49,242 bases of DNA, from contig PLXW01000090.1 of assembly GCA_003151595.1 (NCBI GenBank), forward strand, positions 21,413-70,654, written 5' to 3'. This DNA comes from Myxococcales bacterium. GTDB taxonomy: Bacteria > Myxococcota > Polyangia > Polyangiales > Polyangiaceae. Shown one piece after another: positions 15,456 through 23,779 of this stretch (within the stretch, counting starts at the first letter, position 1; each line of letters opens with the position of its first letter). Below the pieces are notes generated by a model. The model was not told where the DNA came from. It did no database searches and saw nothing but the letters and a program-made list of their open reading frames with translations. Both the position numbers and the translations under genes were made by a program.

Positions 15456-15770
15456 ATGGTTGCGAAGAAGACTGCAAAAAAGGGCGCCAAGAAGACCAAG
15501 ACCACCAAGAAGACGGCCGGTAAGACCGCCGCCAAGAAGCCGGCGAAGAAGGCCGCCCGCAAGGCTGCCAAGAAGCCTGCAAAGAAGGCCGCAAAGGCTG
15601 CCAAGACCGGTCCTGGGAGAGCGGCTGCCAAGCGCCCCGCCGCATCGAGCGGCAAGGCGAAGCAAGCCGCCTCTCCGAAGGCGCCGAAAGCGGCTCCGCC
15701 CGCGGGCGTCCCCTCGATGCTTGGTGGCGCTCCCACGTCGAGCCACGGGCTCGACGATGGCGAGGAATAG
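15456..15770 (+). CDS. Histone-H1-like lysine/alanine-rich DNA-binding protein
   Basis: 104 residues. The first 75 are almost only Lys, Ala, Pro, Thr and Arg in KKTAKK, KKPAKKAARKAAKK and KPAKKAAKAAK repeats, as in histone H1 C-terminal tails and bacterial H1-like proteins. The last 25 are neutral to acidic (GLDDGEE at the end). No globular domain is present. Such proteins coat and compact DNA or bind RNA. A perfect AAAGGAGG ribosome-binding site eight bases before the ATG, a near-consensus promoter and a strong terminator mark it as a highly expressed single-gene unit. The lysine codons are mostly AAG, in line with the high-GC neighbours. Confidence 0.88.
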   Translation: MVAKKTAKKGAKKTKTTKKTAGKTAAKKPAKKAARKAAKKPAKKAAKAAKTGPGRAAAKRPAASSGKAKQAASPKAPKAAPPAGVPSMLGGAPTSSHGLDDGEE

Positions 15771-15835
15771 CCAAGAAGCACCGATTCCTTACTTGAACGA
15801 TCTTGGCCTAGCGCAACTGGCGCAGGCACCGAGCT

Positions 15836-15887
15836 GAAGGGCGCGACCCAGGAGGTCTGCGCCCTTCTCTCGTTTTGTCTCGTTTTG
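15836..15887 (+). terminator. Rho-independent terminator of the H1-like gene
   Basis: A 9-bp stem GAAGGGCGC / GCGCCCTTC closes over an inner GACC...GGTC stem and is followed by two T-runs (CGTTTTGTCTCGTTTTG). It lies 65 bp past the stop codon and 10 bp before the stop of the convergent gene. The T-runs serve the plus strand only. Confidence 0.85.
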
Positions 15888-15896
15888 TAATCTGTC

Positions 15897-17519
15897 TCAA
15901 TCTCCCAGATAGAGCTTGAGCGACGAAGCGGCCGCGCGACGGTCGAACGGCATCGAGGCGAGCTCGACCCGTTTACCGATCTGATCGAAGAGCGCGGTCA
16001 GGAACTCGTAGAACTGCTCGCTCTCGGCGGTCGCCTGTTGAAGACGGGCGGGCTCGAGGAGATCACTCTCGCCGAGCGCGGCCATCGCCGACAGGTAAGC
16101 GTCGAAGCGCGGGTAGTCGGCGGCGCGAAGCAGCGGGTAACCCATCGCCCGGAAGTACGCGAGGAACTCGCGAATGAACTGGAGCGACGACACGCCGGTC
16201 CACCGCTCTTCACCGCTGGATGGAACCGCACGCGCCTTCTGCGCGAACGCGCGGACGATCTGCGCGAACATCCACACGTCGCGTCGCAAGCGCTCGCTCA
16301 ACATGCGGCGCGCGGAGACGTCGTCGAACACGCCGTGCTCGTCGAGGCGTGTGCCGAGGGACTTGCCGAGGACGAGCACCGCGTTCTGAAGCGCGGGGCG
16401 CAGCGTGGTGGTCAGGTGCTTCACCGCGGCGCGGAGCTGATCGAGCGTCGGCGCGAGCTCCGGGGCAGGGAAGTCGTGCTCGAACGCGCGACGAAGCTCG
16501 AGGCGCAGGTTGGCGCTCACCCCTTCGAGCGTCGATTTGATCTCGAGGAGACGGTGCCCTTCTTCGAGGAGCTGGTCGTACCGATGCGCGAGATCGCGCG
16601 CGGGGACCTTGAACAGCTCGCGCTCGAAGCCTTCGCCCAGCAGCGTGCCCGCGCGCTGCCGCAAGTACCCCGTGAGCGCGCGCGCGTCGGAGCGGAGAAC
16701 GCTGAGCACCAGGTACACGACGCCGGTGACCTTGCGAGGCGCGTCTTCCGTGTCGCGCACGCGATCTTCGACCAGCGCCAGGTAGCGCAGCATGCGGAAG
16801 AGCGAGAGGAACGTGAGCGCCACGATCCGACGCCCTTGCTCGCCCGGGACCGCACGCATCAAGTCGAGGACGTGCGCGTTCGTGATGCGATCGAACTCGG
16901 GGCGGAACTCGAGTGCGGTGAGCGGATTGAAGTGCGTCGAGGCCAGGATCTCGCGCTGCACCGATCCGAGCAGCGCATAGAAGAGGCGGAAGGGGACGCG
17001 CGGAAGTCGCGCGCAGCCGTTCGCCAGCTCGACGTAGTTCGTCATGCCCTGGCGAATGACGGTCATCGACTCTTCGGGCGTCTGCTGCGAGAGCGACTCG
17101 CGCGCCAGGCGAGTGCGGGCCCCTTCGTCGGGGAGCACCGTGTCGAGGTAGCGCTGGAAGACCAGCGCGCGATCGCGTTCGAGGAGGAGCGATCGCGAGA
17201 GAGCCACGATGCGCGCCATCCCCTCGCGCGCGCGCCCCATCGGCTCGCGGAAATCCTGGGCGACGACCGCCGTGCGCTTCGGAGGGCCGGGGTGGTTCCG
17301 CGGGTTGGCGAAGCAGGCGAGCCCCTTCAGCAGGATCTCGAGCTCGAAGAGGACGTCCTCTTTCTTGTCGAGCGGAAGGCGCGAGAGCCACTGCTCGCGC
17401 GCCTGCGCGTGCTCGCGACGGAGGCCGCGCGTGTCGCGGAGGAGATCCGAGTAAGCGTCGTGCTCGAGCGGGAGCGTGGCGTTCGTCGGGCGATGCGGGT
17501 CTTGCTCGATCGCGGGCAC
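15897..17519 (-). CDS. Large alpha-helical protein of unknown function
   Basis: 540 residues from a GTG at 17519. The product is hydrophilic and mostly helical, with no signal peptide, transmembrane segment, Cys cluster or nucleotide-binding motif that I can see. Segments such as RLPLDKKEDVLFELEILLKGLACFANPRN, split by a Pro-rich PGPPKR stretch, and ALVFQRYLDTVLPDEGARTRLA suggest a soluble cytoplasmic protein with many Arg/Leu helices. I do not recognise the family. The next gene upstream is a TrmB-type regulator on the same strand 68 bp away. Candidate roles (scaffold, regulatory helical-repeat protein) are guesses. The frame is fully open with strong GC3 bias, so it is a real gene. Confidence 0.8.
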   Translation of the reverse strand: MPAIEQDPHRPTNATLPLEHDAYSDLLRDTRGLRREHAQAREQWLSRLPLDKKEDVLFELEILLKGLACFANPRNHPGPPKRTAVVAQDFREPMGRAREGMARIVALSRSLLLERDRALVFQRYLDTVLPDEGARTRLARESLSQQTPEESMTVIRQGMTNYVELANGCARLPRVPFRLFYALLGSVQREILASTHFNPLTALEFRPEFDRITNAHVLDLMRAVPGEQGRRIVALTFLSLFRMLRYLALVEDRVRDTEDAPRKVTGVVYLVLSVLRSDARALTGYLRQRAGTLLGEGFERELFKVPARDLAHRYDQLLEEGHRLLEIKSTLEGVSANLRLELRRAFEHDFPAPELAPTLDQLRAAVKHLTTTLRPALQNAVLVLGKSLGTRLDEHGVFDDVSARRMLSERLRRDVWMFAQIVRAFAQKARAVPSSGEERWTGVSSLQFIREFLAYFRAMGYPLLRAADYPRFDAYLSAMAALGESDLLEPARLQQATAESEQFYEFLTALFDQIGKRVELASMPFDRRAAASSLKLYLGD

Positions 17520-17587
17520 GATCGAGGAATATCAGAGGCGCGCGCGCTGGGCCGAATCCAGCGCCGAATCGGCGCCGAACGGAGAAG

Positions 17588-18433
17588 TCAGTTCTTCGGT
17601 CGAGGCGCGACGCCGGCGCTCTTCTTCGTGAGGAGCGTGTCCAAACGGCCGACGCGATGGCCCAGCATCTTGGCCATGACCCCCTGAACGTCACGCTTCT
17701 GGCGCTGCGAGAGGAGCGTGATGTCGAGGGCCACCTGACTCGTCGCGACCTCGGCGATGGCGGCGGTCTCGCTGATGACGCCGTTGTCCGTCGGCTGCAT
17801 CTCGGTGGCGGCGATGAGCGTGCGCTGATCGTCGGCCACGACCATGAGGCGATGCTTCCAGAAGTCTTCGAGCGCGTTCTCGTCGAGGCCGTACGAGAAG
17901 ATCTCGCCCGGAATCTGCGCCAGCGAGGCGTGGGAGAAGACGACCAGGTAGACCTTCCGCTTCACGGCGCGGCGCAGCTCCGGCGCGAGGTGGCCGATCT
18001 CCCGCGGCCAACCGCTGACGACCAAGCGATTCTGCGCGCCGCGGATCAGGCGCTCCGCTTCTTCGAGGACGCGCGGGTAGCCCTTCACGCTGAAGGCGTC
18101 GGGCGTCTGCGGCGTCGTGTCGATCTGACGGACCGCTTCTTCGAGCGAGCTCGCCGAAGCGTCGAAGCGCTTTCGAAGGAGCGTGAGCACCTCCTCCGAC
18201 GGCGCGGGGGCGAAGCGCTCGGGCGTGCCGGCGATCGATCGCGCGGCGCCGGCAGTGACGAGGCGACGGAGGACGCCGTACACCGCGGAGCGCGGGATCG
18301 ACGCGCGAACGCCGACCTCGTAGCCCGTCGCCGGGCTCTCCTGAAGGAGCGCGTGGTAGGCGCGCGACTCGTTCAAACTGAAACCGAGCGCCACGAGCGC
18401 GGCGACGACGCCTGTCGAATCCGCATCCGCCAT
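17588..18433 (-). CDS. TrmB-family transcriptional regulator
   Basis: 281 residues from the ATG at 18433. The N-terminal winged helix reads ALVALGFSLNESRAYHALL, ATGYEVGVRASIPRSAVYGVLRRLVTAGAA, the helix-turn-helix of TrmB proteins (LGL(T/S)xxEAxxYxxLL, then IPRsxVYxxLxxLxxxG). A coiled linker (FDASASSLEEAVRQID) leads to a phospholipase-D-like/TrmB effector region with AERLIRGAQNRLVVSGWP and FWKHRLMVVADDQRTLIAA. TrmB proteins sense sugars in archaea, and bacterial members are mostly uncharacterised. The target is unknown. A Cys-containing small secreted protein is divergently encoded 73 bp away. Confidence 0.88.
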   Translation of the reverse strand: MADADSTGVVAALVALGFSLNESRAYHALLQESPATGYEVGVRASIPRSAVYGVLRRLVTAGAARSIAGTPERFAPAPSEEVLTLLRKRFDASASSLEEAVRQIDTTPQTPDAFSVKGYPRVLEEAERLIRGAQNRLVVSGWPREIGHLAPELRRAVKRKVYLVVFSHASLAQIPGEIFSYGLDENALEDFWKHRLMVVADDQRTLIAATEMQPTDNGVISETAAIAEVATSQVALDITLLSQRQKRDVQGVMAKMLGHRVGRLDTLLTKKSAGVAPRPKN

Positions 18434-18506
18434 GCGGCGTTTCTCCCACGAATCGCGCGCCGGCGGGGCGAGAAAAAGCGGGCGACGCGGTTGCGCGCGA
18501 TCACGT

Positions 18507-18821
18507 ATGCCCAACGGACCGCTCGTGAGTACGAAGGCCAACGCGCTCATCATCGCCGCCTCGACCGGGATCCTCCTCGGCGCGGGAGGGTGCGCCCCCC
18601 GCGCGAACGGCGCGAAGAGCCCGGACGCGCGCGGCGCATCGGTGGTCGTCCCGTCGTTCGCCCCCGCCTCGAGCGACGCGCCGATGCCCGGCGCGAAGGA
18701 CTGCTGCCGCGCGAAGAACGCCTGCAAAGGTCAGAGCGGCTGCTTGACCGAGACCAACCCGCGCGGCGCGGGGAAGAACGAGTGCCGCACCAAGGGCACG
18801 TCATGCCCCAAGCCGGCGTGA
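18507..18821 (+). CDS. Small Cys-rich exported protein, possible metal-binding
   Basis: 104 residues from the ATG at 18507; a GTG at 18525 is an alternative start. A hydrophobic signal (ALIIAASTGILLGAGGC) ends at a Cys, so it is exported and perhaps lipidated, though the lipobox is weak. The short mature part has seven further Cys in DCCRAKNACKGQSGC and NECRTKGTSC. The CKGQ and GKNEC stretches recall the bufferin-type (DUF2282-like) small Cys-rich metallophores, but I cannot confirm homology. It is divergent from the TrmB-type regulator, which could control it, and ends 4 bp from the convergent AgmX-domain gene. Confidence 0.62.
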   Translation: MPNGPLVSTKANALIIAASTGILLGAGGCAPRANGAKSPDARGASVVVPSFAPASSDAPMPGAKDCCRAKNACKGQSGCLTETNPRGAGKNECRTKGTSCPKPA

Positions 18822-18825
18822 GCGA

Positions 18826-19500
18826 TCACGGCGTGGGCGGAGGCGGGGCCGGCTTCACGTACTTCGGGTTGAAGTTGAACGGGTAGTGCGCGTACGTCTC
18901 GAAGCCCTTCGCGCTGACCGCGAACGTGATCCCCTTGATGACGTTCATCACGCACTTGGCGATGCCGGGGTCGTGGATGTCGCTCTTCCCGTCGTCGACC
19001 GAGATCGCGGTGACCTTCCCGGTGGGATCGATCGTCCACTTCAGGTCGAGGTTCCCTTTGAGGCTCGGGTCGGCGTGCGCGGCCTGCGCGTTGTCGTAAC
19101 AAGCGCGCGCCTCGTCGCGGTGCGACTGCACGATCACCTGGATGTCCTTCACCGATCGCCCCGGCTCCGATTGATGCTGCCCGCGCGCCGGTCCGGCGTT
19201 CGCGGCGGTGGCTGACGCGGCGCTCGTCTCCATGCTCTGAAGCTTCGTCCCCTGGACGTCGCCGCCGTCGGCGAGCGTGAGCGTCGTCGTCGTGGGGGCG
19301 TTCGACGGGGTCGGGCCGGTGGCGTTCGGACCGATGGGGGTCGAGGCCGGGGCTCCTCCATCCTGTGAGGCGGAGGCCACGTCCGCAGCCGACGCCGCAC
19401 CGGGCGCGGCCGCATGGGATCCGCCGCACGCGACGAGCGCGAGCGCGGCGCAGGAACCGAAGGCGATCGAGAAGGCGAAGGGGAGTCTCGCGGAGCGCAT
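18826..19500 (-). CDS. AgmX/PglI C-terminal-domain lipoprotein
   Basis: 224 residues from the ATG at 19500 (an ATG at 19518 is also in frame). A lipoprotein signal ends in ALVAC. A Thr/Ala/Pro linker leads to a C-terminal TonB-like AgmX/PglI domain (about residues 110-215): VIVQSHRDEARACYDNA, then LKGNLDLKWTIDPTGKVTAISV, IAKCVMNVIKGITF and YPFNFNP. In this family two conserved Cys (here in ARACYDNA and IAKCVMN) form a disulphide. The domain is found in myxobacterial gliding and cell-envelope proteins, but on its own it gives no specific job. It is divergent from the first kinase, with 74 bp between starts. Confidence 0.88.
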   Translation of the reverse strand: MRSARLPFAFSIAFGSCAALALVACGGSHAAAPGAASAADVASASQDGGAPASTPIGPNATGPTPSNAPTTTTLTLADGGDVQGTKLQSMETSAASATAANAGPARGQHQSEPGRSVKDIQVIVQSHRDEARACYDNAQAAHADPSLKGNLDLKWTIDPTGKVTAISVDDGKSDIHDPGIAKCVMNVIKGITFAVSAKGFETYAHYPFNFNPKYVKPAPPPPTP

Positions 19501-19574
19501 CGGCCGAACGTACCTCAAAAGAGGGGTGGGCTCGACGGAGTGCCTTCGAAGTGCTTGGATCGAAGGGATCCATC

Positions 19575-21341
19575 GTGCCCAGCTCGTCTGAAATCCTCGA
19601 CGCGCCGGCGCCGCTGTCTACGCCGGAGACTGCGCCCGAAGAGGCTCCGCCGGGCGGGACTGCGCCGGAGGTGGCAGCGCCCAGGCCGGCGCCGAGCCAC
19701 GAAGGACCGGCACCGAGCCAGGAAGAACCGGTGTCGCTCGGAAGGGCCGGCGCCTTCGAGCTTCTGCTCGAGATCGCGGCGGGCGGAATGGCCACCGTGT
19801 TCCTCGGGCGCGCCACCGACGGGCGATCGGGCGCGCCGCTGGTCGCCATCAAGCGGCCGCACAAGCACCTGGCGAGCGACAAGATCTACATCTCGATGCT
19901 CCTCGACGAGGCGCGCCTCGCCTCGGCCATCGCGCACGAGAACGTCGTGCGCGTGCGCGAGCTGGGGTTCGATCGCGGCGAGCCGTTCATCGTCATGGAC
20001 TACGTCGAAGGGGCCTCGCTCTCCGAGTTGCGGAAGGAGCTCGCGGCGGCGGGGCGCGCGGTCGACTGCAAGGTCGCCGTGCGCATCGTGCTCGACGCGC
20101 TCGTCGGCCTCCACGCGGCGCACGAGCTCCGCGACGACACCGGGCGGCACCTCGGAATCATCCATCGCGACGTGAGCCCTCACAACGTGCTCGTCGGATG
20201 CGACGGGCGGGGGCGCATCACCGACTTCGGGATCGCGAAGGCCGAGGACCGCGTGCAGGTCACGCGCACGCACGAGGTGAAAGGGAAGCTCGCGTACCTG
20301 GCGCCCGAGCGGATCGACAAGCGTCGCATCTGCACGGTGCAGAGCGACGTGTTCTCGATGGCGGTCGTGCTCTGGGAGTGCATCGCCGGGCGGCGGTTGT
20401 TCCGCGGCGACGAGGCGATCGACACGCTGCAAGAGGTGATGAACGCGCCCATCCCGCGTTTGCGAAAGCTCGGCGCGAATCTCTCCTCGGCGCTCGACGA
20501 CGTGATCATGCGCGGCCTCTCGCGCGATCTCGATACGCGCTACCTGAACGCGAAAGACTTCGCCGACGCCATCGAGCGCGCCGCGACCCCGGCGAACGTG
20601 GGGTCGCGCGAAGACGTGGCGCGCGTGATCGACACGGTTTTCGGCGCGCGCATGCGCAATCGGCACGCGCAGATTCGCTCGGCGATGCAGGGACGGCACG
20701 ACGTCGAGCAGATCCTTTCGCTGTCGGGATTGCCCGTACGCGAAGAGGACGAGTCGGCGGCGATCCCGGTGAATGCGGCGATGTTCGCGGCCATCGCGCC
20801 CCCAGCACCGAGCGGGCGCTATTCGTTCGCGCCGAACGAGAGCCCGATCCTCATGCTCCGGCGGAAGCCCCCGTGGGCGATGATCGCCAGCGTCGGGGTG
20901 GGGCTCGTCATCGGGGCGATCGCAGTCTTCGCGTTGCTCTGGCGAAGGCCGCCGCGAACGGTGGTGGTGACGAACACGGGGGCCACTCCGTCGGCGATCG
21001 CCGCGCCCGATCCGACGGTGCGCAAGGTCGTCGTGCCGCTGCCGTTCCTGGCGACGCACGTGACGTTCGACGACGAGTCGCGCGATCTCGACCCCGCGGG
21101 CGACGTGACTGCGTTCGAGCTCCCGCGCGAGAGCGGACTCCGCCATCGCGTGACGGCGACGGCTATCGACGGCTCGCGCGCTTCGGGCTTCGTGCGCGAA
21201 CAGGACGGCGTGGCGAAGGTGGAGACCGAAGGCTTCGCGTTCGAGCTGCCGACGACCGCCCCATCGTCGTCCGCGCCACGCGGAGCGGCGCGACCGGCTT
21301 CGCCCGGCACGGTGAAGAACGGGTTCACGAAGCTGCGATGA
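19575..21341 (+). CDS. Membrane-anchored Ser/Thr protein kinase (PknB-like)
   Basis: 588 residues from a GTG with GAAGGG seven bases upstream. A Pro/Glu-rich N-terminal tail leads into the kinase domain (about residues 55-310): Gly-loop IAAGGMATVFLG, Lys93 in VAIKRP, catalytic HRDVSPHN with Asp199, DFGIAKA with Asp217 and the APE-type LAPERI. The HRDxSPxN loop is the variant common in myxobacterial kinases. A transmembrane helix (about residues 435-456, MIASVGVGLVIGAIAVFALLW) leads to a roughly 130-residue extracytoplasmic C-terminus of unknown fold. All catalytic residues are present, so it should be active. The downstream lipoprotein starts inside its stop codon (ATGA) and may be a partner or ligand. 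Confidence 0.94.
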   Translation: MPSSSEILDAPAPLSTPETAPEEAPPGGTAPEVAAPRPAPSHEGPAPSQEEPVSLGRAGAFELLLEIAAGGMATVFLGRATDGRSGAPLVAIKRPHKHLASDKIYISMLLDEARLASAIAHENVVRVRELGFDRGEPFIVMDYVEGASLSELRKELAAAGRAVDCKVAVRIVLDALVGLHAAHELRDDTGRHLGIIHRDVSPHNVLVGCDGRGRITDFGIAKAEDRVQVTRTHEVKGKLAYLAPERIDKRRICTVQSDVFSMAVVLWECIAGRRLFRGDEAIDTLQEVMNAPIPRLRKLGANLSSALDDVIMRGLSRDLDTRYLNAKDFADAIERAATPANVGSREDVARVIDTVFGARMRNRHAQIRSAMQGRHDVEQILSLSGLPVREEDESAAIPVNAAMFAAIAPPAPSGRYSFAPNESPILMLRRKPPWAMIASVGVGLVIGAIAVFALLWRRPPRTVVVTNTGATPSAIAAPDPTVRKVVVPLPFLATHVTFDDESRDLDPAGDVTAFELPRESGLRHRVTATAIDGSRASGFVREQDGVAKVETEGFAFELPTTAPSSSAPRGAARPASPGTVKNGFTKLR

Positions 21342-21823
21342 TCCGCCTGCGCGTCTGCTTGGTTCTCGCCGCCTCGTTCACGCTCTTCGGCGCGTGCACG
21401 ACGACCGATCAACAGGCCGTGCGCTGCGCGAACATCCCCACCAACGGTTGCCCTGAGGGCGACGTCGACGTGTGCGCCGATCCGACGTGCGCCGCCGCGT
21501 ACGCCTGCAACCCCGACGGCTCGTGGACGCTCGACCGCACGTGCCCCGGCTTCGTCGCCGACGCCGGCCCGCACGACGCTTCACCGATCGCCGACGCGCT
21601 CCCTCCCAGCGACGCGCCCCCCTTCGACGCTCCGGCCGGCGCCAACGGCGGCAGCTGCACTCCCCCTCTTCAAGACACCGACTGCACGCTCGGCGAGGGG
21701 CTCGCCTGCGCCTCGACCCTCGGTTGCTGCGGGTGCCAGACGCTCTTCGTCTGCCAGAACGACACGTGGGTCGTGTGGGGTGAGTGCGAAGCCGACGGCG
21801 GGATCGTCGCCAGCGGCAACTGA
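21338..21823 (+). CDS. Cys-rich lipoprotein coupled to a Ser/Thr kinase
   Basis: 161 residues, start ATG overlapping the kinase stop by 4 nt. The signal ends in lipobox LFGAC. The mature protein has a first Cys-rich block (VRCANIPTNGCPEGDVDVC and CAAAYACNPDG, then RTC), a DAGPHDASPIADALPPSDAP linker and a second Cys block ending GCCGCQTLFVCQ. This is a compact disulphide-rich surface lipoprotein of unknown fold. Translational coupling to the kinase suggests that its level is matched to the kinase, whose C-terminus is also extracytoplasmic, but no interaction motif is visible. Confidence 0.8.
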   Translation: MIRLRVCLVLAASFTLFGACTTTDQQAVRCANIPTNGCPEGDVDVCADPTCAAAYACNPDGSWTLDRTCPGFVADAGPHDASPIADALPPSDAPPFDAPAGANGGSCTPPLQDTDCTLGEGLACASTLGCCGCQTLFVCQNDTWVVWGECEADGGIVASGN

Positions 21824-21875
21824 TCGTGGATCAGCCCTGTTCAGGAACGCGGCGCGTGCGTACCCTTGGGAGTCC

Positions 21876-23762
21876 ATGGGCACCGCGCCGCCGATGTCCC
21901 GAGGCTCCGTCCGCCAAGGCGGAAAGGAAGAGCTTCGGGCGTCGATCCTCAAGACGTATCTCCTTCGCATTCGAAGCGAGAAGGGCGAGCGCGCCGCGCG
22001 GCAGCTCCTCACGAACGCGGGGATCGACCCGGCGCTGGTCGACAACGAGACCGGCTGGCTGAGCGCGCAGGCGACCAAGCGCGCGCTCAAAGGGATCTCC
22101 GAGCTGCTGGGGCCCGAGTCGCTGAAGAAGCGCGGCGAGTGGACCACGCACGCCGAGGCGCTGGGGACGCAGGTTCGGATGCTGCGCGTGGCGGAGCGGC
22201 CGATCGATGCGTACCGCTACCTCGCGTCGAACGCGCGCGAGCAGACGCGAATCGGCACGTGGGAGATCGAGGAGCTCGACAAGAAAGAGGGCGGGACCGA
22301 TCCGGCCGCGAAGAAGGTCGAGGCGCTCGCCGTCAAGATGACCTACCGGCTGCGTGAAGACGCGGACGAAGGGGTCGATCGCAACGACAACGAAGGCGAA
22401 GAGGTCCTGTGCGCCGCGCGCGAAGGAGAGCTCGCGAGCGTGCCGACGATCTGGGGGCTGCCCGACGCGACGGTCACGCACGAGCAGTGCATCGCCAAGG
22501 GGGGCGAGGCGTGCGTGTACGGCGTGGCGTGGGAGGGGACCAAGCTCCGAACCGGTCCGTACGCCGGCGCGGCGGCGGCGGCGGTGGCGCTGGGCGGCAT
22601 GGTCGCGGGTTCCGGTGGATGGCTCGCGGGGGGCATCGCGGCGGTGCTCGCCGGGGCGCTCGGCGGCGGCGCGGGGTTCCTGTGGGATCGCGCGCGCGAC
22701 GACAAGGCGATGCGCTCGTTCGAACGCAACCGGATCGCGGCGCTCGAGCGCGGGCTCGAGCTGCGCGGCGATCTCGGATCGACGCCGGGCGATCTCACCG
22801 GCACCGTCCTCGGCGGCAAGTACCGCATCGGGCGCAAGATCGGATCGGGCGGCATCGGCGTCGTGTACGCGGCGGAGCACACCACACTCGGCCACGAGGT
22901 CGCGGTCAAAGTGTTGCGCGGCGCCGCGGCGAAGGACGGCGGCGAGATCGCGCGGCTCCGTCGCGAGGCGTACATCCAGGTGCACATCGAGCACCCGAAC
23001 GTGGTGCGCGTGTTCGATCTCGATCAGATGCCCGACGGCTCGATCTACGTCGTGATGGAGCGCCTCATCGGCCGCGCGCTGGCCGACAAGCTGGCGCGCG
23101 ATGGTCTGCTCGCGCCGGGCTTCGCGATTCCCGTGTTCATCGGAGTGTGTCGCGCGCTCGCGGCGGCGCACAAGAAGGGGGTCGTGCATCGCGACCTCAA
23201 GCCGGGAAATATTTTCCTGTGCGAAGACGGCATGTCGAAGGTGCTCGACTTCGGCATGAGCAAGCTGTCGTCAGCCGAGTCGCTGACGCAGACGGGGTAC
23301 ACGCTGGGCACGCCCGAATACATGGCCCCCGAGCAGTGCATCGGCGCGAACGTGGAGCCGCGCACCGACGTCTATGCGCTGGGCGTGCTCATGTACGAAG
23401 CGCTCACCGGCGAGCTCCCGATCAGCGCGCAGTCGCGCCGCGAGCTGCTCGACCTTCACCAGCGTCAGGTGCCGACGCCGATGCGCACGCGACGCCCCGA
23501 TCTCCCTATCCCCGAGGAGCTCGACGCTGCCGTGATGCGCTGCCTGAAGAAGCGCATGCCCGAGCGGCCGAAGAGCGCGACGGAGCTCGAGATGATGCTC
23601 GCCGCGATCCCGCTCGAGGGGTTGCCCACGGCCTATCCGCCGGGGACGAGTCGACGCGCGCCTCCGCCGGCTGCCGCGAAGGCGCCGGGCCCGAACGCCG
23701 ACGCGCACACGCTGCCGGCGCTGACGAGCGCGAACGCTTCGAGCCCGAAGCGCGACGCCTGA
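21876..23762 (+). CDS. Ser/Thr protein kinase with N-terminal V4R-like sensory region
   Basis: 628 residues from the ATG at 21876; a further ATG lies at 21894. Residues about 20-225 end with IWGLPDATVTHEQCIAKGGEACVYGVAW, the pattern (LPxxxVxHxxCxxxGxxxCxYxVxW) seen in V4R-like input domains of bacterial cyclases and kinases. Two Gly/Ala-rich hydrophobic stretches (about 228-270) could be a membrane hairpin. The kinase domain follows, with GSGGIGVVYAA, Lys345, HRDLKPGN (Asp440), DFGMSKL (Asp458) and APEQ, all intact. A Pro/Ala tail closes the protein. The order input domain, membrane hairpin, kinase is unusual for PknB-like kinases, whose sensor is usually C-terminal. It ends 17 bp from a convergent SDR gene. 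Confidence 0.92.
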   Translation: MGTAPPMSRGSVRQGGKEELRASILKTYLLRIRSEKGERAARQLLTNAGIDPALVDNETGWLSAQATKRALKGISELLGPESLKKRGEWTTHAEALGTQVRMLRVAERPIDAYRYLASNAREQTRIGTWEIEELDKKEGGTDPAAKKVEALAVKMTYRLREDADEGVDRNDNEGEEVLCAAREGELASVPTIWGLPDATVTHEQCIAKGGEACVYGVAWEGTKLRTGPYAGAAAAAVALGGMVAGSGGWLAGGIAAVLAGALGGGAGFLWDRARDDKAMRSFERNRIAALERGLELRGDLGSTPGDLTGTVLGGKYRIGRKIGSGGIGVVYAAEHTTLGHEVAVKVLRGAAAKDGGEIARLRREAYIQVHIEHPNVVRVFDLDQMPDGSIYVVMERLIGRALADKLARDGLLAPGFAIPVFIGVCRALAAAHKKGVVHRDLKPGNIFLCEDGMSKVLDFGMSKLSSAESLTQTGYTLGTPEYMAPEQCIGANVEPRTDVYALGVLMYEALTGELPISAQSRRELLDLHQRQVPTPMRTRRPDLPIPEELDAAVMRCLKKRMPERPKSATELEMMLAAIPLEGLPTAYPPGTSRRAPPPAAAKAPGPNADAHTLPALTSANASSPKRDA

Positions 23763-23779
23763 TCGCGATCGCTCGCTGA

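Noticed and set aside
14407..15774. 455-residue form of the OmpA-like protein
   Set aside because: The lipoprotein signal begins at the ATG at 15285. The upstream part is antisense to the H1-like gene.
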